DNA of 64,000 nt from Cymbidium sinense. Taxonomy: Eukaryota; Streptophyta; Magnoliopsida; Asparagales; Orchidaceae. The number at the start of each line of letters is the position of its first letter. Within the stretch, counting starts at the first letter, position 1. Both the position numbers and the translations under genes were made by a program. A model generated the notes under the pieces. That model saw only the letters and a list, made by a program, of their open reading frames with translations, searched no databases and was not told where the DNA came from. The stretch spans positions 1 to 64,000 of the forward strand of contig JAKCPB010001437.1 of the NCBI GenBank assembly GCA_021442155.1, in the 5' to 3' direction. Positions 1 through 11,487 of this stretch are shown in pieces.

Positions 1-1924
1 ACGGTGATCCAACATCACACGAAAGTGAGGGAGAATGGAATATGTTTGCCAATGCTCACTTGATCCGAGCTTACCCGAAGCTTGGATCAACTCCAAAAGG
101 ATCCCACACCTTCACAACATCAATCAAAGGGGATCCAACGATCAAGATCACACGAGATGCAACTTTTCTTCAAAAAAGTCCAACCCATTTTTGCCTAAGG
201 ATCAATTTTTTAAAGCATACCTCACCGGAGCTCAAGACCGATGGCTCACAAGATTGATAAAGCTTCATCTAGTGGAGATGAAGCCTTGAAAAAATTAGAT
301 CACCAACATTCGCTTGAAAGGCCATAAACTAATGATTTAGAGCTCGACTTTGATCAAGTCCCACCTCCGTGCATGCAAAGTTAATTTGAGTTTGATGGAG
401 AAATGAAGGTTAGGTCGAAATGGGAGTGTCCTATTTCGTGACGGACGAGAATGGCATTTTTCCATCGATGAATGAGCTTGAGAGCTTAAGAAATGGATCT
501 AGCAGCTCATCTTGGGTAACTAGGGCTTTGAGGAATGATTTTGTGTGTATTTGAGCAGAAACAAAGGGGTGTATACCTCCTTCATCTTGATGGTGGGATT
601 GGGTTTGGCTAGTGCCATCCGCCATCTCGGGAGTCATGGGGTGGCGGAGGAGGTGAGTTGGCTTGCTTGGTTGAAGGTGTGGAGGTGGCTACCAAGGAGG
701 AATCATGGGTGTCCTATGGGTTTCAAATGCTCCAATGGGAGGGTGAGGTGATTTCACCTCCCATGGGTCATGGTCAACCCAAACCACCCCTCGGGTCGGT
801 TGCTATGTCTTGTGCCTAGTGGACCATTGGGAGAGTACTAAGTGGCCATGGAATGGAAATGACCACTTACATGGGTGATTTGTCTCATGTGATGCCCTTG
901 ACCTAAGGGTGGAATGATCATTTAGCATTGGATTTAATTTGGGTAGATTTGAAATGAGCCAAAAGTTGGTTAGCCCAAATTTCAAGTCAATTGAATTGAT
1001 TTAGTTTGCTCAATTTGACTATTTTAGGTCAAATTGGGTCAAACCAAGGTTAAAAGTCAAGTTTATATGATCATTTAGGATGTTTTGTTCAATTGTTTGG
1101 TTAGTTGGCTTAGATTTTATTTTGGCTCATTTGAATTCATTTGGGTCAAATGGGTTGTTGACGATTAACCAAATTGGCCAAATTGGCGGTTGGTTTGGGT
1201 TTAGTTGACCAATTGGAAGATGATTGTAGCTTTGTTTCAATTAATTTGGATTTAGTTTTAGGCCAACTTGAATCTTTAGGTCAATTTGGGCTAAGTAGGT
1301 CAATTGGGTTCAATTGGGTCCAATCATGGCTTTGGTCAAGTTCAACAATCAATTTGGAATGAACTTGAGCCATTGGTTGCAATCAATTTGGTTTATATTT
1401 TGATTTGACCCAATTTGGTCTTTTAGGTCAATTTGGGTCAACTTGGGTCAAGAGGGCCAATTGGGTTTGGTTTGACTCAATTGAAGGTCAAGTCATATTC
1501 AAATATTAATTTTGATTTGGTATGAATCATTGGTTTCAAGGATTTAGTTGCAATTTGGCTAGTTTGGGTTCATATTTAAGGTTGACTTGCTCAAATGACC
1601 AAGTTGGCTTGATTTGACCCAATTTGTGGTAATTGATCAACCTAAGGTGATCAAAAATCATGATGGGAGGTTTTGATGTGCTTGGTTCAATCCAATTTGG
1701 GTAGGATTAGAACGAGGCTCAAATTGGTCAAATTGGCCATTTTGGGTCAAGTGGACCAATTGGGTTTAGTTGATTTTGGGTTGACTTTGATTTAGTTGAG
1801 TTTATATATGGATTTGGGATTGATATATAAATTCAATTGCAATTAGCTTGGGTTCAAATGGGTTTTGGTTCATTTGAACATTTCAAGTCAAAAGGGTTAA
1901 GTTGGGTTTGACTTGGTCAATTTT
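1..1924. other. AT-rich non-coding DNA, unassigned
   Basis: No recognisable gene. Short open frames at 35-289, 545-751 and 1174-1362 have no domain or family resemblance that I can see. From about 1000 the + strand is dense in short words such as TTTGGGTCAA, TTGACC and AATTGGTC, giving a low-complexity G/T-rich texture. This is common in long terminal repeats and untranslated parts of plant retroelements, but no LTR boundary, primer-binding site or terminal TG...CA pair could be fixed. It may belong to the gypsy element that follows; that is inference only. Confidence 0.4.
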
Positions 1925-2440
1925 GGTTTGGATTTATGATTGTAGATTTCATTTATATTTGTGAATATGATTGAATGTATGATTGATTCATGAGAAAATC
2001 AATTCGAATTTGGGTTTTGGAATGAAGGAATTTGGCCAAGTCAATGGAGTTGGGTCATGTGGCTAGTTTGGATTTTGATTTGGTTTGATTTAGTTTTGAT
2101 GATTTAAATGTATATTTTATTTAAATTTGTGAAGATGATTGAAAATATGATTGATTTGTGAGAAAATCAATTGAGTTTGACTTGATTTGGATTAAGATTT
2201 GGCTAAGTCCATGGATAGTCATATGGCTTGGAAGGGTTTTGATTTAATTTAATTTAGTTTGATTTATTTTTGATCATTTGAATGTAGATTTGATTTATAT
2301 TTAGAAGATGATTGAAGATATAAATTTATTATGAGAAAATCAATTGATTTTGATTGATTTGGATTAAGATTTGGCTAAGTCCATGGGATAGTCATTTGGC
2401 TAGAAGGGTTTCAAGTTTGATTTGATCATGGGCTTCAACC
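1925..2440. repeat. Three tandem copies of a ~175-bp AT-rich repeat
   Basis: The block TGAGAAAATCAATT recurs near 1990, 2159 and 2331. In each copy it is preceded by a GATGATTGA/ATATGATTG-type segment and followed by a GATTTGG(C/A) segment and a phrase like GGCTAAGTCCATGG with AGTCAT(A/T)TGGCT (clear near 2205 and 2375). The spacing of about 170-178 bp and preserved internal order indicate a local tandem duplication with divergence. No coding potential. Confidence 0.7.
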
Positions 2441-2811
2441 ATTTGGTTTTGGAATTTGGGTTTGGATTTGGATTTGAATTTGATGTTTGAATTGAACTTG
2501 AGGTTTGGTTTGAAAAGGTGAACATGGATTGGATTTGGGTTTAAGGTAGGTGGATTATCCTAACCCATAAGGCATAACCTAATCATATAGCTAACCCTTC
2601 TAAGTCTTTAGGCTAAAGTTAATTGTTTACCTAATTGTTAGAAGTGTCTTATGACTAGGGAAGTCTTAGTCTAGAAGACTCCTAAGTCTAAGATGGGAAG
2701 ATTGAATCCACACTCCAAAAGTGAGGTCAACAATCTTAGGCTCCATAGTGTTGCCCTTGGAGATAGATGATGGAAGACCGGCCAAGTTTCACATTATAGA
2801 CTGATACATCT

Positions 2812-2901
2812 TTTAACGATTTGTTTGGGAGACCATGCATACATGAGAACAACATAGTTCCATCCTCTCTACATCATTGTATGAAGTTTATGATAGGTGG
2901 G
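2812..2901 (+). pseudogene. Gypsy protease/RT linker (LGRPWIH-type motif), remnant
   Basis: The frame starting at 2812 reads FNDLFGRPCIHENNIVPSSL followed by HHCMKFMIGG. This matches the conserved block after the aspartic protease of plant Tat/Athila-type elements, where the consensus is like LLLGRPWIH...VPSTLHQ.LKF. The W of the consensus is C here. Upstream codons carrying the protease active site are out of frame and not recognisable, so only the distal edge of the domain survives. Confidence 0.75.
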
Positions 2902-3016
2902 ATCTCACTGTCAAAGGAGATCTCAAGTTATTTACGCTCATGAGGTTGACATATATGAGGATGGCTTACTACCTCCTCAAAATCAACAAGTCTATTCTTA
3001 CAACTTGGCCAAAGTT

Positions 3017-3100
3017 TAAAAATAAAAAAAAGTAAAAGAAAAAAAAAGAAAAGAAAAAGAAAAAGAAAAGAGAGAAATGAAAAGAAAATAAAAGGGAGCG
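3017..3100 (+). repeat. Purine-rich A/G low-complexity tract
   Basis: About 80 bp of almost pure A and G on +, built of AAAAG and GAAAA words. It lies between the protease edge and the RT of the gypsy element, where the coding linker is often lysine-rich. It could be a decayed Lys-coding linker or a simple-sequence expansion. It is internal to the element, so I do not call it the polypurine primer site. Confidence 0.6.
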
Positions 3101-4029
3101 AAATAGACTTGAGGAGGAAGTGAAGTATGACATTAAATTCCTTACCATTCGAACATATGTGATGACCCACCTACACTGCAGGAAGAGGCTCAAGAGGCAT
3201 AGGGGTGAAAACCTCTTTATTGGCCACCCAATAAAAAAGATATGTCCCAGCCTACTAAGAGTAGACATTATCCATATAGACTTAGAATCTAGTTCATAGG
3301 ATGAGCCTTATATAGCACACCTTTTCTCAGTAGATTCCCTTGAGGTGAATCTGAGCCAAATAGATGAAGATCGGCTCCAAAGCAAAGCATAAGTGTATCC
3401 AAGTCTATATGTGAAACAAGTTAGGCATTTGGGAACCTTAGCTCTAACCTCACTTTCCTCTCAAAAGTTGAGGGTTTGAAGGGAAGCCCTAAGTCATCCA
3501 TAGTGTGAAGAGTCGAGGTTCTTTAGAACATCATCCTCAAGTCAAATTGATGTAGAACTTGAGGATGATTCATATAAAGATTTAATAGAATTACCTTTGA
3601 TTGGTATTTGTCTTGTGTTCATAATTTAGCAAAGAAAGGGTTAATCCCATATACTTGGTCAAAGACAAGTCGACTATTTTGAAAGAATATGGAAGAACAA
3701 ATGCAAAAGCTCTCAATCAAGATGGACTAGATTCTATATATGGGTCAATATGATGATGACTATACTACTTAGTCATCACCAATCATTTAGAATCGATAGT
3801 TCTTTTCAAATCACATTAACTCATATGAGGAGCTATGCTTAGAAACTAGATGATCCAAATGATTTTGAAGTCAAAGATGCACGCTAAGGTTCAAAGAGAT
3901 CAAGTCAACCATCGACATCTCAAGAAAATTGAACTTAGAATTGAAGAAGATCCATGCCAACATACATAGTTCTTTGTTGAATGAAATTGAAACCAATGAC
4001 TTAGTTATTATTGACTAAGTTTAAGAACT

Positions 4030-4770
4030 ACTTGCATGGAGTTATGAAGAGATGCCTGATTGGCTCTTGACTTAGTCCCATAAACTAGCAATAGACCTAC
4101 TGCTAACCCTATCAAGAAAACTCCTAGATGCATTAGACATAGAATAATAGTCATTTTTCAAGTCAAGAAATTGATCGATGCCGGCTTCATCTAGAAGAAA
4201 ATACCTACCTAGTTAGCCGCCATCCGAAAAAAGAATGGCCAAATTCACATATGCTATTTTAGGATTTAAATAGGTATGTCCAAAAGATGAATTTTCACTA
4301 CCAATGGCGATCGATGGACATTGCTCATCTCATGCGCTTCTCTTCTTCATGGATGGCTTATCTAGATATAACCAAATAAAGATGGCCCCTCAAGATGAAA
4401 GATACACTACTTTAGAACCCCATTGAAATCTATTGCTATAAGGTCATGCCTTTAGCCTTAAAATGTCATGCTACATACCATGTTATGACTCGAATCTTCA
4501 ATGAACTCATTCATCATCAAGTTGAGTGTTATGTCGATGATCTTGTGGTCAAAAGTAGAGAAAAGGAAGACCATCTCTTTGACTTGAGAATAGTTTTTGA
4601 ACAGTTAAGATAGTTTAACCTCAAAATGAACACCCAGAAGTGTGCATTCAGAGTAGCTTCAGGGATTTTCCTTTGGTTTGTTGTATGACACTAGGGAATC
4701 AAAATTGATCTTGAGATGATCAAGGTGGTATTATAAATGCCACCCCCTAAAAGTTTAACTCAACTTAGAT
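4030..4770 (+). pseudogene. Ty3/gypsy reverse transcriptase, remnant
   Basis: The frame enters with AWSYEEMP (4034-4057), the usual lead into the RT of this lineage. It passes through a region corresponding to KLIDAGFI and AAIRKKNGQIHIC, a stop-broken equivalent of VDFRDLN, then SWMAYLDITK, HVMTRIFNELIHHQVE and the catalytic box YVDD at 4530-4541 followed by LVVKSREKEDHL. After that come FNLKMN..KCAF and a broken FLG motif. Frameshifts and stops interrupt it repeatedly (for example the stop after GFI, and the one before FNLKMN). The catalytic aspartates are still encoded, but no continuous protein could be made. Confidence 0.88.
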
Positions 4771-5365
4771 CATTATAAGGGCAGTTGGCATATCTAAGAT
4801 GCTTTATATCCAACCTATCGGGAAGATGTCAGCCATTCTCAACACTTGTCAAAAAAGATGCCAAGTTTAAGTGGGATGACAAGTGTGAGCATGCCTTCGA
4901 AGGCATCAAGCATTACCTGATGTCACCATGGGTTCTAGCAGCCCCTATCCTAGGAAAGTAACTTACACTTTACACTATTGTTAGATGACTCCTTTGGTGT
5001 TTTGTTGGCCCAAGCCAACGATGAAGGGATGGAAGTTGCTCTGTACTACCTCAGCCTCCATCTAATCCCTACTGAGGCTAATTATCCACCCATTAAGAAG
5101 CATTATCTAGCTTTAATCTTTGCATCCAAAAGCTACAACACTACATGCTTCCTCATAAGGTGAACTTAATCTCTAGGAGTAATCCACTATAGTATCTAGT
5201 GACACGGCTGACGCTATCCAGATGATTGGCACGATGGTCCATGATCCTCTCACCATTTGACATTACCTATGAAACTCTCTATGTGGTGAATGGAAAACTA
5301 CTAGTAGATTTCTTAGCAAAGACACACTTTGCTGACTCTTCCACTCAAGGAATATCTCCCCATGA
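4771..5365 (+). pseudogene. Gypsy RT connection and RNase H domain, remnant
   Basis: The start holds the connection motif (LRCFISNLSGRCQPFSTLVK, then KDAKFKWDDKCEHAF), equivalent to the FIS.L.....PF..L.KK..F.W...C..AF pattern of gypsy pol. An open piece at 4978-5163 reads LDDSFGVLLAQ...ALYYLSLHLI..EANYPPIKKHYLALIFA, the RNase H core. The next open piece, from 5226, gives ARWSMILSPFDITYETLYVV and then GKLLVDFLA, its conserved end. The first active-site aspartate region is disturbed by a stop just before 4978. Confidence 0.85.
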
Positions 5366-5387
5366 ACAAATCATGAACTTAGGCATG

Positions 5388-5870
5388 CTACCATGGGAGA
5401 TGTACTTTGATGGTGCAACTTCCTCTCAAAGAGGAGAAGAACCATAATCTACTATTCTAGGAACAACAGGGGTAGGAATAGTTATCTTAACTTCAAACCA
5501 TGATGTTATGAGATCTCGTATCATTAGTCCAATCCTTGCACTAACAACAAAGCTGAATATGAGGTTCTGATTGCCGGTCTGGAGTTAGTCATTACTCTAA
5601 GCATCCAAAACATCAACATTTTTGGAGATTCTCAGCTAGTTATCAACCAAAACTATTGGGTCTTTAAGGTTATAAAGCCCATGCTCCATCACTATAATAA
5701 GTATACCATAGAGTTATTGGCCCAAATCCTGAGGTTACCATTTATAAGATTCCTCGAGGAGAGAACATGTATATACTTTTAGCCAAGCTTGCTAAGGAGT
5801 TGATGTCCGAGGATGATCCATATCAATAAGGTCCAAAATAGACAAGTTTATCCCTTATTGATATTGAACT
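5388..5870 (+). pseudogene. Additional (archaeal-type) RNase H domain, remnant
   Basis: After the end of the first RNase H the frame reads WEMYFDGATSSQRG, then, past a stop and frameshift, GTTGVGIVI, NKAEYEVLIAGLEL (about 5547-5588), IFGDSQLVINQ (about 5620-5650) and LLAQILRLPF. D in YFDG, E in AEYE and D in GDSQ are the expected catalytic acids of RNase H1-type folds. Having this second domain before integrase places the element in the Tat lineage; Athila and other gypsy clades normally lack it. The frame is broken at least twice. Confidence 0.82.
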
Positions 5871-6059
5871 CATCAAATAGTACTCTTGAAGGGGAGGTTA
5901 CCATTGCCAAGAAGGATGAGGAGTTAGATTGAGGCAACCATTCATGGATTACTTAAATAAAGATAAACTACCTCAAGAGAAGTCAAGCCTATCGATGAAG
6001 AAGTGAGAGCACTTTCTTATGCTCTTATGGATGGTGTCGTATCGATGATCTTTCGATCA

Positions 6060-7133
6060 TATGTGGTTATATTATTTAGACAAGCATGAAGCTCATAAGA
6101 TCATGATCGAGGTACACTCAAGATTATGTGGAGCCAACCAATCCAATCTGAAGATGAAACCCAAGATCAAGAGACTAGGATACCACTGGCCATCGATAAT
6201 CAAAGATTACATGGATATTAGATGATGCCACTAATGTCAAATACACGGTGAGGTCCTACACCAACCACCCAATATTCTACATCATACATTGGCCTCATGG
6301 CCATTCGAGTTGGGGTGACATAGTGGGTCCGATTGATCCTCCTTCTTCCAAGGGTCATCATTTATCGCTATTGACTACTTTTCCAAATGGGAGAAGGTGA
6401 TTATACTCAGAGAGGTCATAACTTATCATGTGCTCCAGTTTTTTAGGAACCATATCGTATATAGGTTCGGAGTGCCTCGATGAATTATATTTGATAATGA
6501 TACTGCATTCAAGAGCACCAAGATCAACAACTTTGCCTAGAGATAGAACATAGATTAGAGATATTCTATCATCAACTAATTGAGGTCAAATGGATTTGCA
6601 AAAGCCTTCAACAAAACTCTCATCCAAATACTAAAGAAGACACCAATAATAAGTAACAAGTGGCATGAGAGTTTAGTTGAAGCCTTGTGGGCATACCGCA
6701 CACATAGAACTCCAACTTAGCCTACTCCTTTCTCCTTAGTGTGGGTCCAAGTCGCTTCTACCATTAAGTCCAACTCCCATCACTGATATTATGGGTAGAT
6801 GATCACAATAGAGAATGCCAAGTTGTGTTAGAAGAGCTCAAAGGTTTAGAGAGATGCTACGAGCATGCCAAAACCTCGAAGTTATACAAAGCTAAAATGA
6901 TTCAAGCTCACAACAAGTTGATTCATCTTAGAGCTTTTCAAGTAGAGAGCTTATTTTAGTTCTAAAGAGATCGATTGTTGCCCATCATAAGATGGGAGGC
7001 AAGTTTGAACCCACTTGGGAAGACCCTTTCGCCATAGCGAAGGCCTACCAAGGAGGATCTTATCAACTTATTAATCATAAGGGAGAAGCCCAATGCTTCT
7101 AATCAATGGGCTCTACTTAAAGAAATATTATAA
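6060..7133 (+). pseudogene. Gypsy integrase, remnant with catalytic Glu changed to Lys
   Basis: An HHCC-like zinc region starts with HEAHKIMIEVHSRL and closes with a broken CH..C near 6224-6242. The core has FIAIDYFSKWEKVIILREV (about 6360-6420, first Asp), then RFGVPR and IIFDNDTAFKS (about 6488-6514, second Asp). The third position reads NGFAKAFNKTLI, so the codon at 6601-6603 is AAA (Lys) where the family has Glu (G.AEAFNKT). The end holds ALWAYRTHRTPT, KMGGKFEPTWE and INGLYLKKYY-type words, the usual C-terminal domain. Many stops are present. This is a dead copy on both catalytic and frame grounds. Confidence 0.87.
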
Positions 7134-9600
7134 ATCATGTTTAAAAATAAATATCATTAATGAAAATTTATTTTGAATTCAATCTCTTCCATGTTGAAAG
7201 TATTCTTGTTTCATGAATCCATGAAGTGTTTAGGTAGGTGTATGAAACTCGAGTGTCCTATCCTTCAACTACACAACATAAACCCAAAATGCACATAAAC
7301 ATATAAAACAAGCACATATCTTTTATCTCAGGCTACTCTGAGTTGAGATAACGCCCTCAACGACACTCACTCAATAGTTACTCTAGGTCAGGCTAAAGTG
7401 CTACCCTGTTAGTGGGTCACCCTAGTAGTCTTCTTAGTTTGGAGGATGTAAGTCTACTATGCTTTCCTTCCTTACTTGGCCACCCACCGACATAAGCTTG
7501 TTTGGTATGCCTATCGCATGGTTAAGCTACCTTATGTTGGCTTCATTTAAGAGGATGTGAGTCCGCTATGCTTTCTTCTTGGATTAGCCTTCAACACTTA
7601 TTGGGTCGAGTATTGGTTTAGATAAGTCCCCTAGTGGCTCCTTCCCTCTTAAATGCTTCAAGTCTATGTCCAATCCTTCCTCGGGGCTCCCCGCTTAATA
7701 GTCGCTCTAGGTCAGATAGCATATGTCCCACTGATGATAGACTATTCTGATCATTAATTTCACTTGGAAAGTTGTAAGCCTACATGCTTTCAGATTGCCA
7801 GAAGATACCGATACACCAGTTGGTTGGTTCTCACTATGCTGGATACACCACTCATGATGTTGATGGATACACCTTAGGTTGGTTGGTTCTCACACCTTAG
7901 ATACACCACTCATGGTAGATGTAAGTCTGCTATGCTTTCTCCTTGAGTTGGCCACCGTACACCTATAAGCTTTCTTTCCGTGCTCTGATAATGCCCCTAG
8001 AAGCTCCTCTGGGACCCTATATTTGGATCACATCCTTTATGAACCCATTTAGACACTACCTAGGTTACTATCAGATTGGATAGTTCCCTTCTTATTAATC
8101 ATCATCTTATGGTTGGAGAATTCATCCCAGGATGTGTAGATTCGCTTGGTCCAAGAAATCTAAGATAGGTCAAGGTCGACATACCCTTCTCGTGGTCCTC
8201 AGACCATGATCCACAAACTTATAAACAAGATATATATTCACTTGTGGATTAGGATGAAACCCCTAGCTGTACCTTTTCCTAAGAAAGTATCTTATCTTTA
8301 AGTCAGTGTCAGCAAAACTCCCTATAGGAATCACTTGACAATCCTTGAGTTAGTATAAGTCCCCGACAGAATTCACTCAGTAGTCACCCCGAAGTCTAGT
8401 TTGATTTGTTGTGCTACCAACAAGTCACCCCAATGGTTATTCCTTGCTTTAGAAGATGTAAGTCTGCTATGCCTTCTTCCTAGCATTTTCGTTGCACACC
8501 AAAAGGCAACCCTTTAGGTTGGCTAGCTCTACCCCATGACCAATAGACTATCCCTTTGGATTTGTAAATTTGACAAGGAGCCTCCCTCTGGGTTCCATCA
8601 CACACCGACATGGTCCATAAATTAAATCTATCAAATTTGATCAAGCTCACATCCCTAGTAGATATTGCCTCAATTCAAATCAAACTAAACTAAATAAAAC
8701 CATATCAAATCACATGAAAAATTAAGATAAAATTAATCTTAACTACTTTGAGTTGACATAAGTCCCACATTCACTTCAGGTCACCCTAAGTTAGGTCCGA
8801 CGTGCATCCAACAGTCACCCCTGGTTGTTCCTCACTTGAAGATGTAAGCTATGCCTTCTACCAAGCACAACTATTGCACATTGAAAGGCAACCCTTAGTT
8901 GGCTAGCTCTATCCCCAAATTTAGACTATCCCTTTGGATTTGCAAACTTAAGGTAGGTCAAGGCTAATATAATCCTTTCTCAGTGGGTCCATCACACACC
9001 GACAAGGTCCATACATTAACTCAAATTAAATTAAACCAAATCTGATTTTTCCCAGTGGAGTTAAATCACACCCTTCTCCCTAGTGGAGCCCCAAATTTTA
9101 TATAAAGAAGTCAAGCAAACAAATCAAATTCAAAACCAACCTCAATGGAACAAAATTAAACCACCTCCCCAAGTCTAAATCAAAGAAATCCAACCAAACT
9201 ATTCTCCAAGGATACATCCCCAAACAAATCTATGAAATCAAACTCAAATCCCAATCCCCAGATATCCCTAACCCGCTTCCCTAGTGGAAGGTTCATATAT
9301 CCCAGACTCGAGCCCATATCTCTAGCATATGCCTCCACATCGTAAAATAAAATAAATTAAAGTTAATCAATTTTAATACTTATTGATTATAGATTCTTAT
9401 CTCTAGAAGATCTTTTTTCCATAGATCATATAATCAAATCAAATTCAAACATTATCCCTAGTAGATTTTCTCCTTCTATCCCCTCGACATGGATGCCTCA
9501 TATGTCATGTCCAATGCATGTGTGATCCCCTATCAGATCTCCATCCATGTCCTCATGGAAATTCTCATCAAATCTTATTTCTTCTTATGCACACCTTTAA
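7134..9600. repeat. Long 3' non-coding part of the gypsy element with dispersed internal repeats
   Basis: No coding frame. A word close to GATGTAAGTCTGCTATGCTT recurs imperfectly near 7445, 7553, 7771, 7918, 8454 and 8841, usually followed by a run of CTT/TCC and a GGCCACC- or GCACACC-like segment. TCACCC, GTTGGCTAGCTCTA and CTTTGGATTTG words also recur (near 8520-8570 and 8905-8945). This gives a worn tandem structure with irregular spacing of 100-550 bp. Long, repeat-bearing 3' untranslated regions are known in Tat-type elements, which fits the position right after integrase. From about 9340 the sequence turns AT-rich without clear structure. Confidence 0.6.
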
Positions 9601-11060
9601 TACTTCAACCAAAAGCTTAACAATGTATTTGTTCAAATTACATCATCTTAACATTGTAATCAACATTTTACGTTTTGTTATGGTGCAAGCTCAAACTAAC
9701 TATAGAATATCATGCAAAACATATTATATTGTTAATTAACACACTATATTATTTTATAACATATGATGTTATATTATAATTTGCTATAATATAATATATT
9801 GTTTAGCATTACACCTTATTAGAATCGCTTAAAAGGAATAAATAACAAAATTTTCTCAAAATCTGAATAATGTTCATTTTTGATGTACAATTGTTAATTT
9901 TCTATTAGAAATGGTACAAAATAGCATAATTTTCGTGTTGCTTCTTGGTGTGTACCATGAATTTGGCCAAATTCTTCCATCTCAACCTTCAAATTAATAT
10001 TTTTGTGAGTTTTGACCCAATGTATAAATAAAAGTAAAACATACTAAAATGTACAATAACATTTAGTAACACCACCACATTCATATATATGTGAAGTTAT
10101 ACTATTATGTATATTATATTTTAATATGTTTTCATATAATATATTATCTTACATTAAACCTTAAAATGAATCACTTTAAGTAAAAATTTATAAAATTGGA
10201 TGAAAATGAACATTTATTTTGATGCAAAATTCCAATCTTTTGATTAAATGACACACCATAACAGACCCCCAATGATGTTCCCTAAAGCTTACCTTAAATT
10301 TGGCCAAATCCTCTCATCTTAGCCTATAAATTAGAATTTTTTTGAATTATACAAATACAAACTCTACTACATCATACAATAACAAACTAAAATATGCTAA
10401 AGAACAAGTAGTAATACACAATAATATGCTATAATGCTTGATGTTACACTAGTTATGGCATCATATATTATAATACACTATAAATATATTATATTATATA
10501 TTGCATATCACATCACAAGGGATTGCTTAAGATAAAAATCATAAAATTAGTCTAAACAATAAAAAAACTATATATTTTAGTCATCACTTACATATTTTAA
10601 ATTGAAATAATATATTATGATTCCATGCTCTACCAATTATGAATTTGGTCAAATTCCACCATTTTGAAGTCTAAATCAACATTTTTATAAATAATGCTAG
10701 TGTAGACTTGACTGCATTATTGTAAAATACTAAAAGAATTTAAAATTTGCAGAACAATATATTATGATATATGATGTTATACTATGCTACAATAGATAAT
10801 ATTAATTTTGAACATAAAATCTTACTTTTTAGATTATAAGTGGCATAGCACACCATTGGTACTACAACATAATTCCCATTACAAATTTAACAAATTTCAT
10901 CATCTGATTTATTAAATGAATATTTTTATTATTTATATTCATATAGATTATAGGGCATAATACCATAATATACTAAAACATTTCAAAACATCTTATAACA
11001 TCCAAAACACATCACTACATGCTCAAATATATGATGCTACATTATACTATAATATATGGT
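9600..11060. repeat. AT-rich satellite, five diverged units of about 340 bp
   Basis: A box near ATTTGGCCAAATTCTTCCAT followed by a CTTAAC/AAATTAATATTTTT-like segment recurs near 9625, 9961, 10298, 10643 and 10884. Steps are about 336, 337, 345 and 241 bp, the last unit being shortened. Between boxes the units share ACATACTAAAATGTACAA-type and ATGATGTTATACTAT-type words. The region is over 70% A+T by eye. This is a tandem satellite, or the internal repeat of an unrecognised element, sitting directly before the telomere-like array. Confidence 0.72.
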
Positions 11061-11487
11061 ATTATAATATGATTTAGGTTAGAGTTTAGGGTATTTAAAT
11101 CACTAATAGTCAAGGGAATGTCTTTGAAGACATTTTCTTTAGCTACCAAAAACTATGATAGATTAGGTCATTCTTAGATCTACTCCTAATGACATCTTTA
11201 TTCAAGCTTTAAGTTTTAGGTTTAGGTTGGGGTTTATAGGGTTAATTTAGGGTTTAGGGTTTATGGTTTGGGGGTTTAGGGTTTAGGAGAGTGTAGGTTT
11301 TAGGGTTTGGGGTACTTAGAGGTGTAGGGTAGGGTTTAGGGTATTATGTGGTAGTTTAGATTTAGGGTTTAGGTTTGTGGGTTTTTGTTTAGGATTAAGT
11401 TTTAGTTAGGTTTAGGTTTAAGGTAAGGTTTAAGTTTAGTTTAGGGTTTAGGTTTGGTTAGGGTTTAGGGTTTAAGGTTTTTTTTTT
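11061..11487 (+). repeat. First telomere-like (TTTAGGG) zone of the array
   Basis: Degenerate TTTAGGG repeats start here. An island of about 100 bp without repeats (11098-11205) contains the 8-bp perfect inverted repeat AATGTCTTTGAAGACATT at 11117-11134. From 11213 the TTTAGGG, TTTAGGTT and TTTAAGG variants are continuous and end in a run of ten T at 11478-11487 that abuts the first GR-RBP fragment. Confidence 0.8.

Larger units (their letters stand above)
2560..9340 (+). mobile_element. Decayed Ty3/gypsy (Tat-like) LTR retrotransposon
   Basis: In order on + are a protease-to-RT linker, reverse transcriptase, RNase H, an additional RNase H, and integrase, followed by about 2 kb of non-coding 3' sequence. 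RT before integrase defines Ty3/gypsy; a second (archaeal-type) RNase H between RNase H and integrase is the hallmark of the plant Tat/Ogre/Retand group. Every domain carries stops and frameshifts, so the copy is dead. No gag is visible upstream and neither LTR could be delimited, so both ends are approximate. The stretch 3103-4029 has faint similarity at best, until the linker words LLAWSYEEMP before the RT. The separate gag-protease fragment at 46169-48994 may come from a related family. Confidence 0.85.

Noticed and set aside
35..289. 84-codon open frame at the left edge
   Set aside because: It has no family resemblance and no codon or domain signal; the same DNA is open in a second frame, and it lies in retroelement-like non-coding sequence.
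2928..3268. Phe/Leu-rich minus-strand frames
   Set aside because: They read the complement of the A/G tract inside the gypsy element, which runs on +.
11117..11134. Perfect 8-bp inverted repeat AATGTCTTTGAAGACATT
   Set aside because: It is short, single, without T-run or gene context that would make it a terminator or binding site; noted only as part of the island at the array's left edge.
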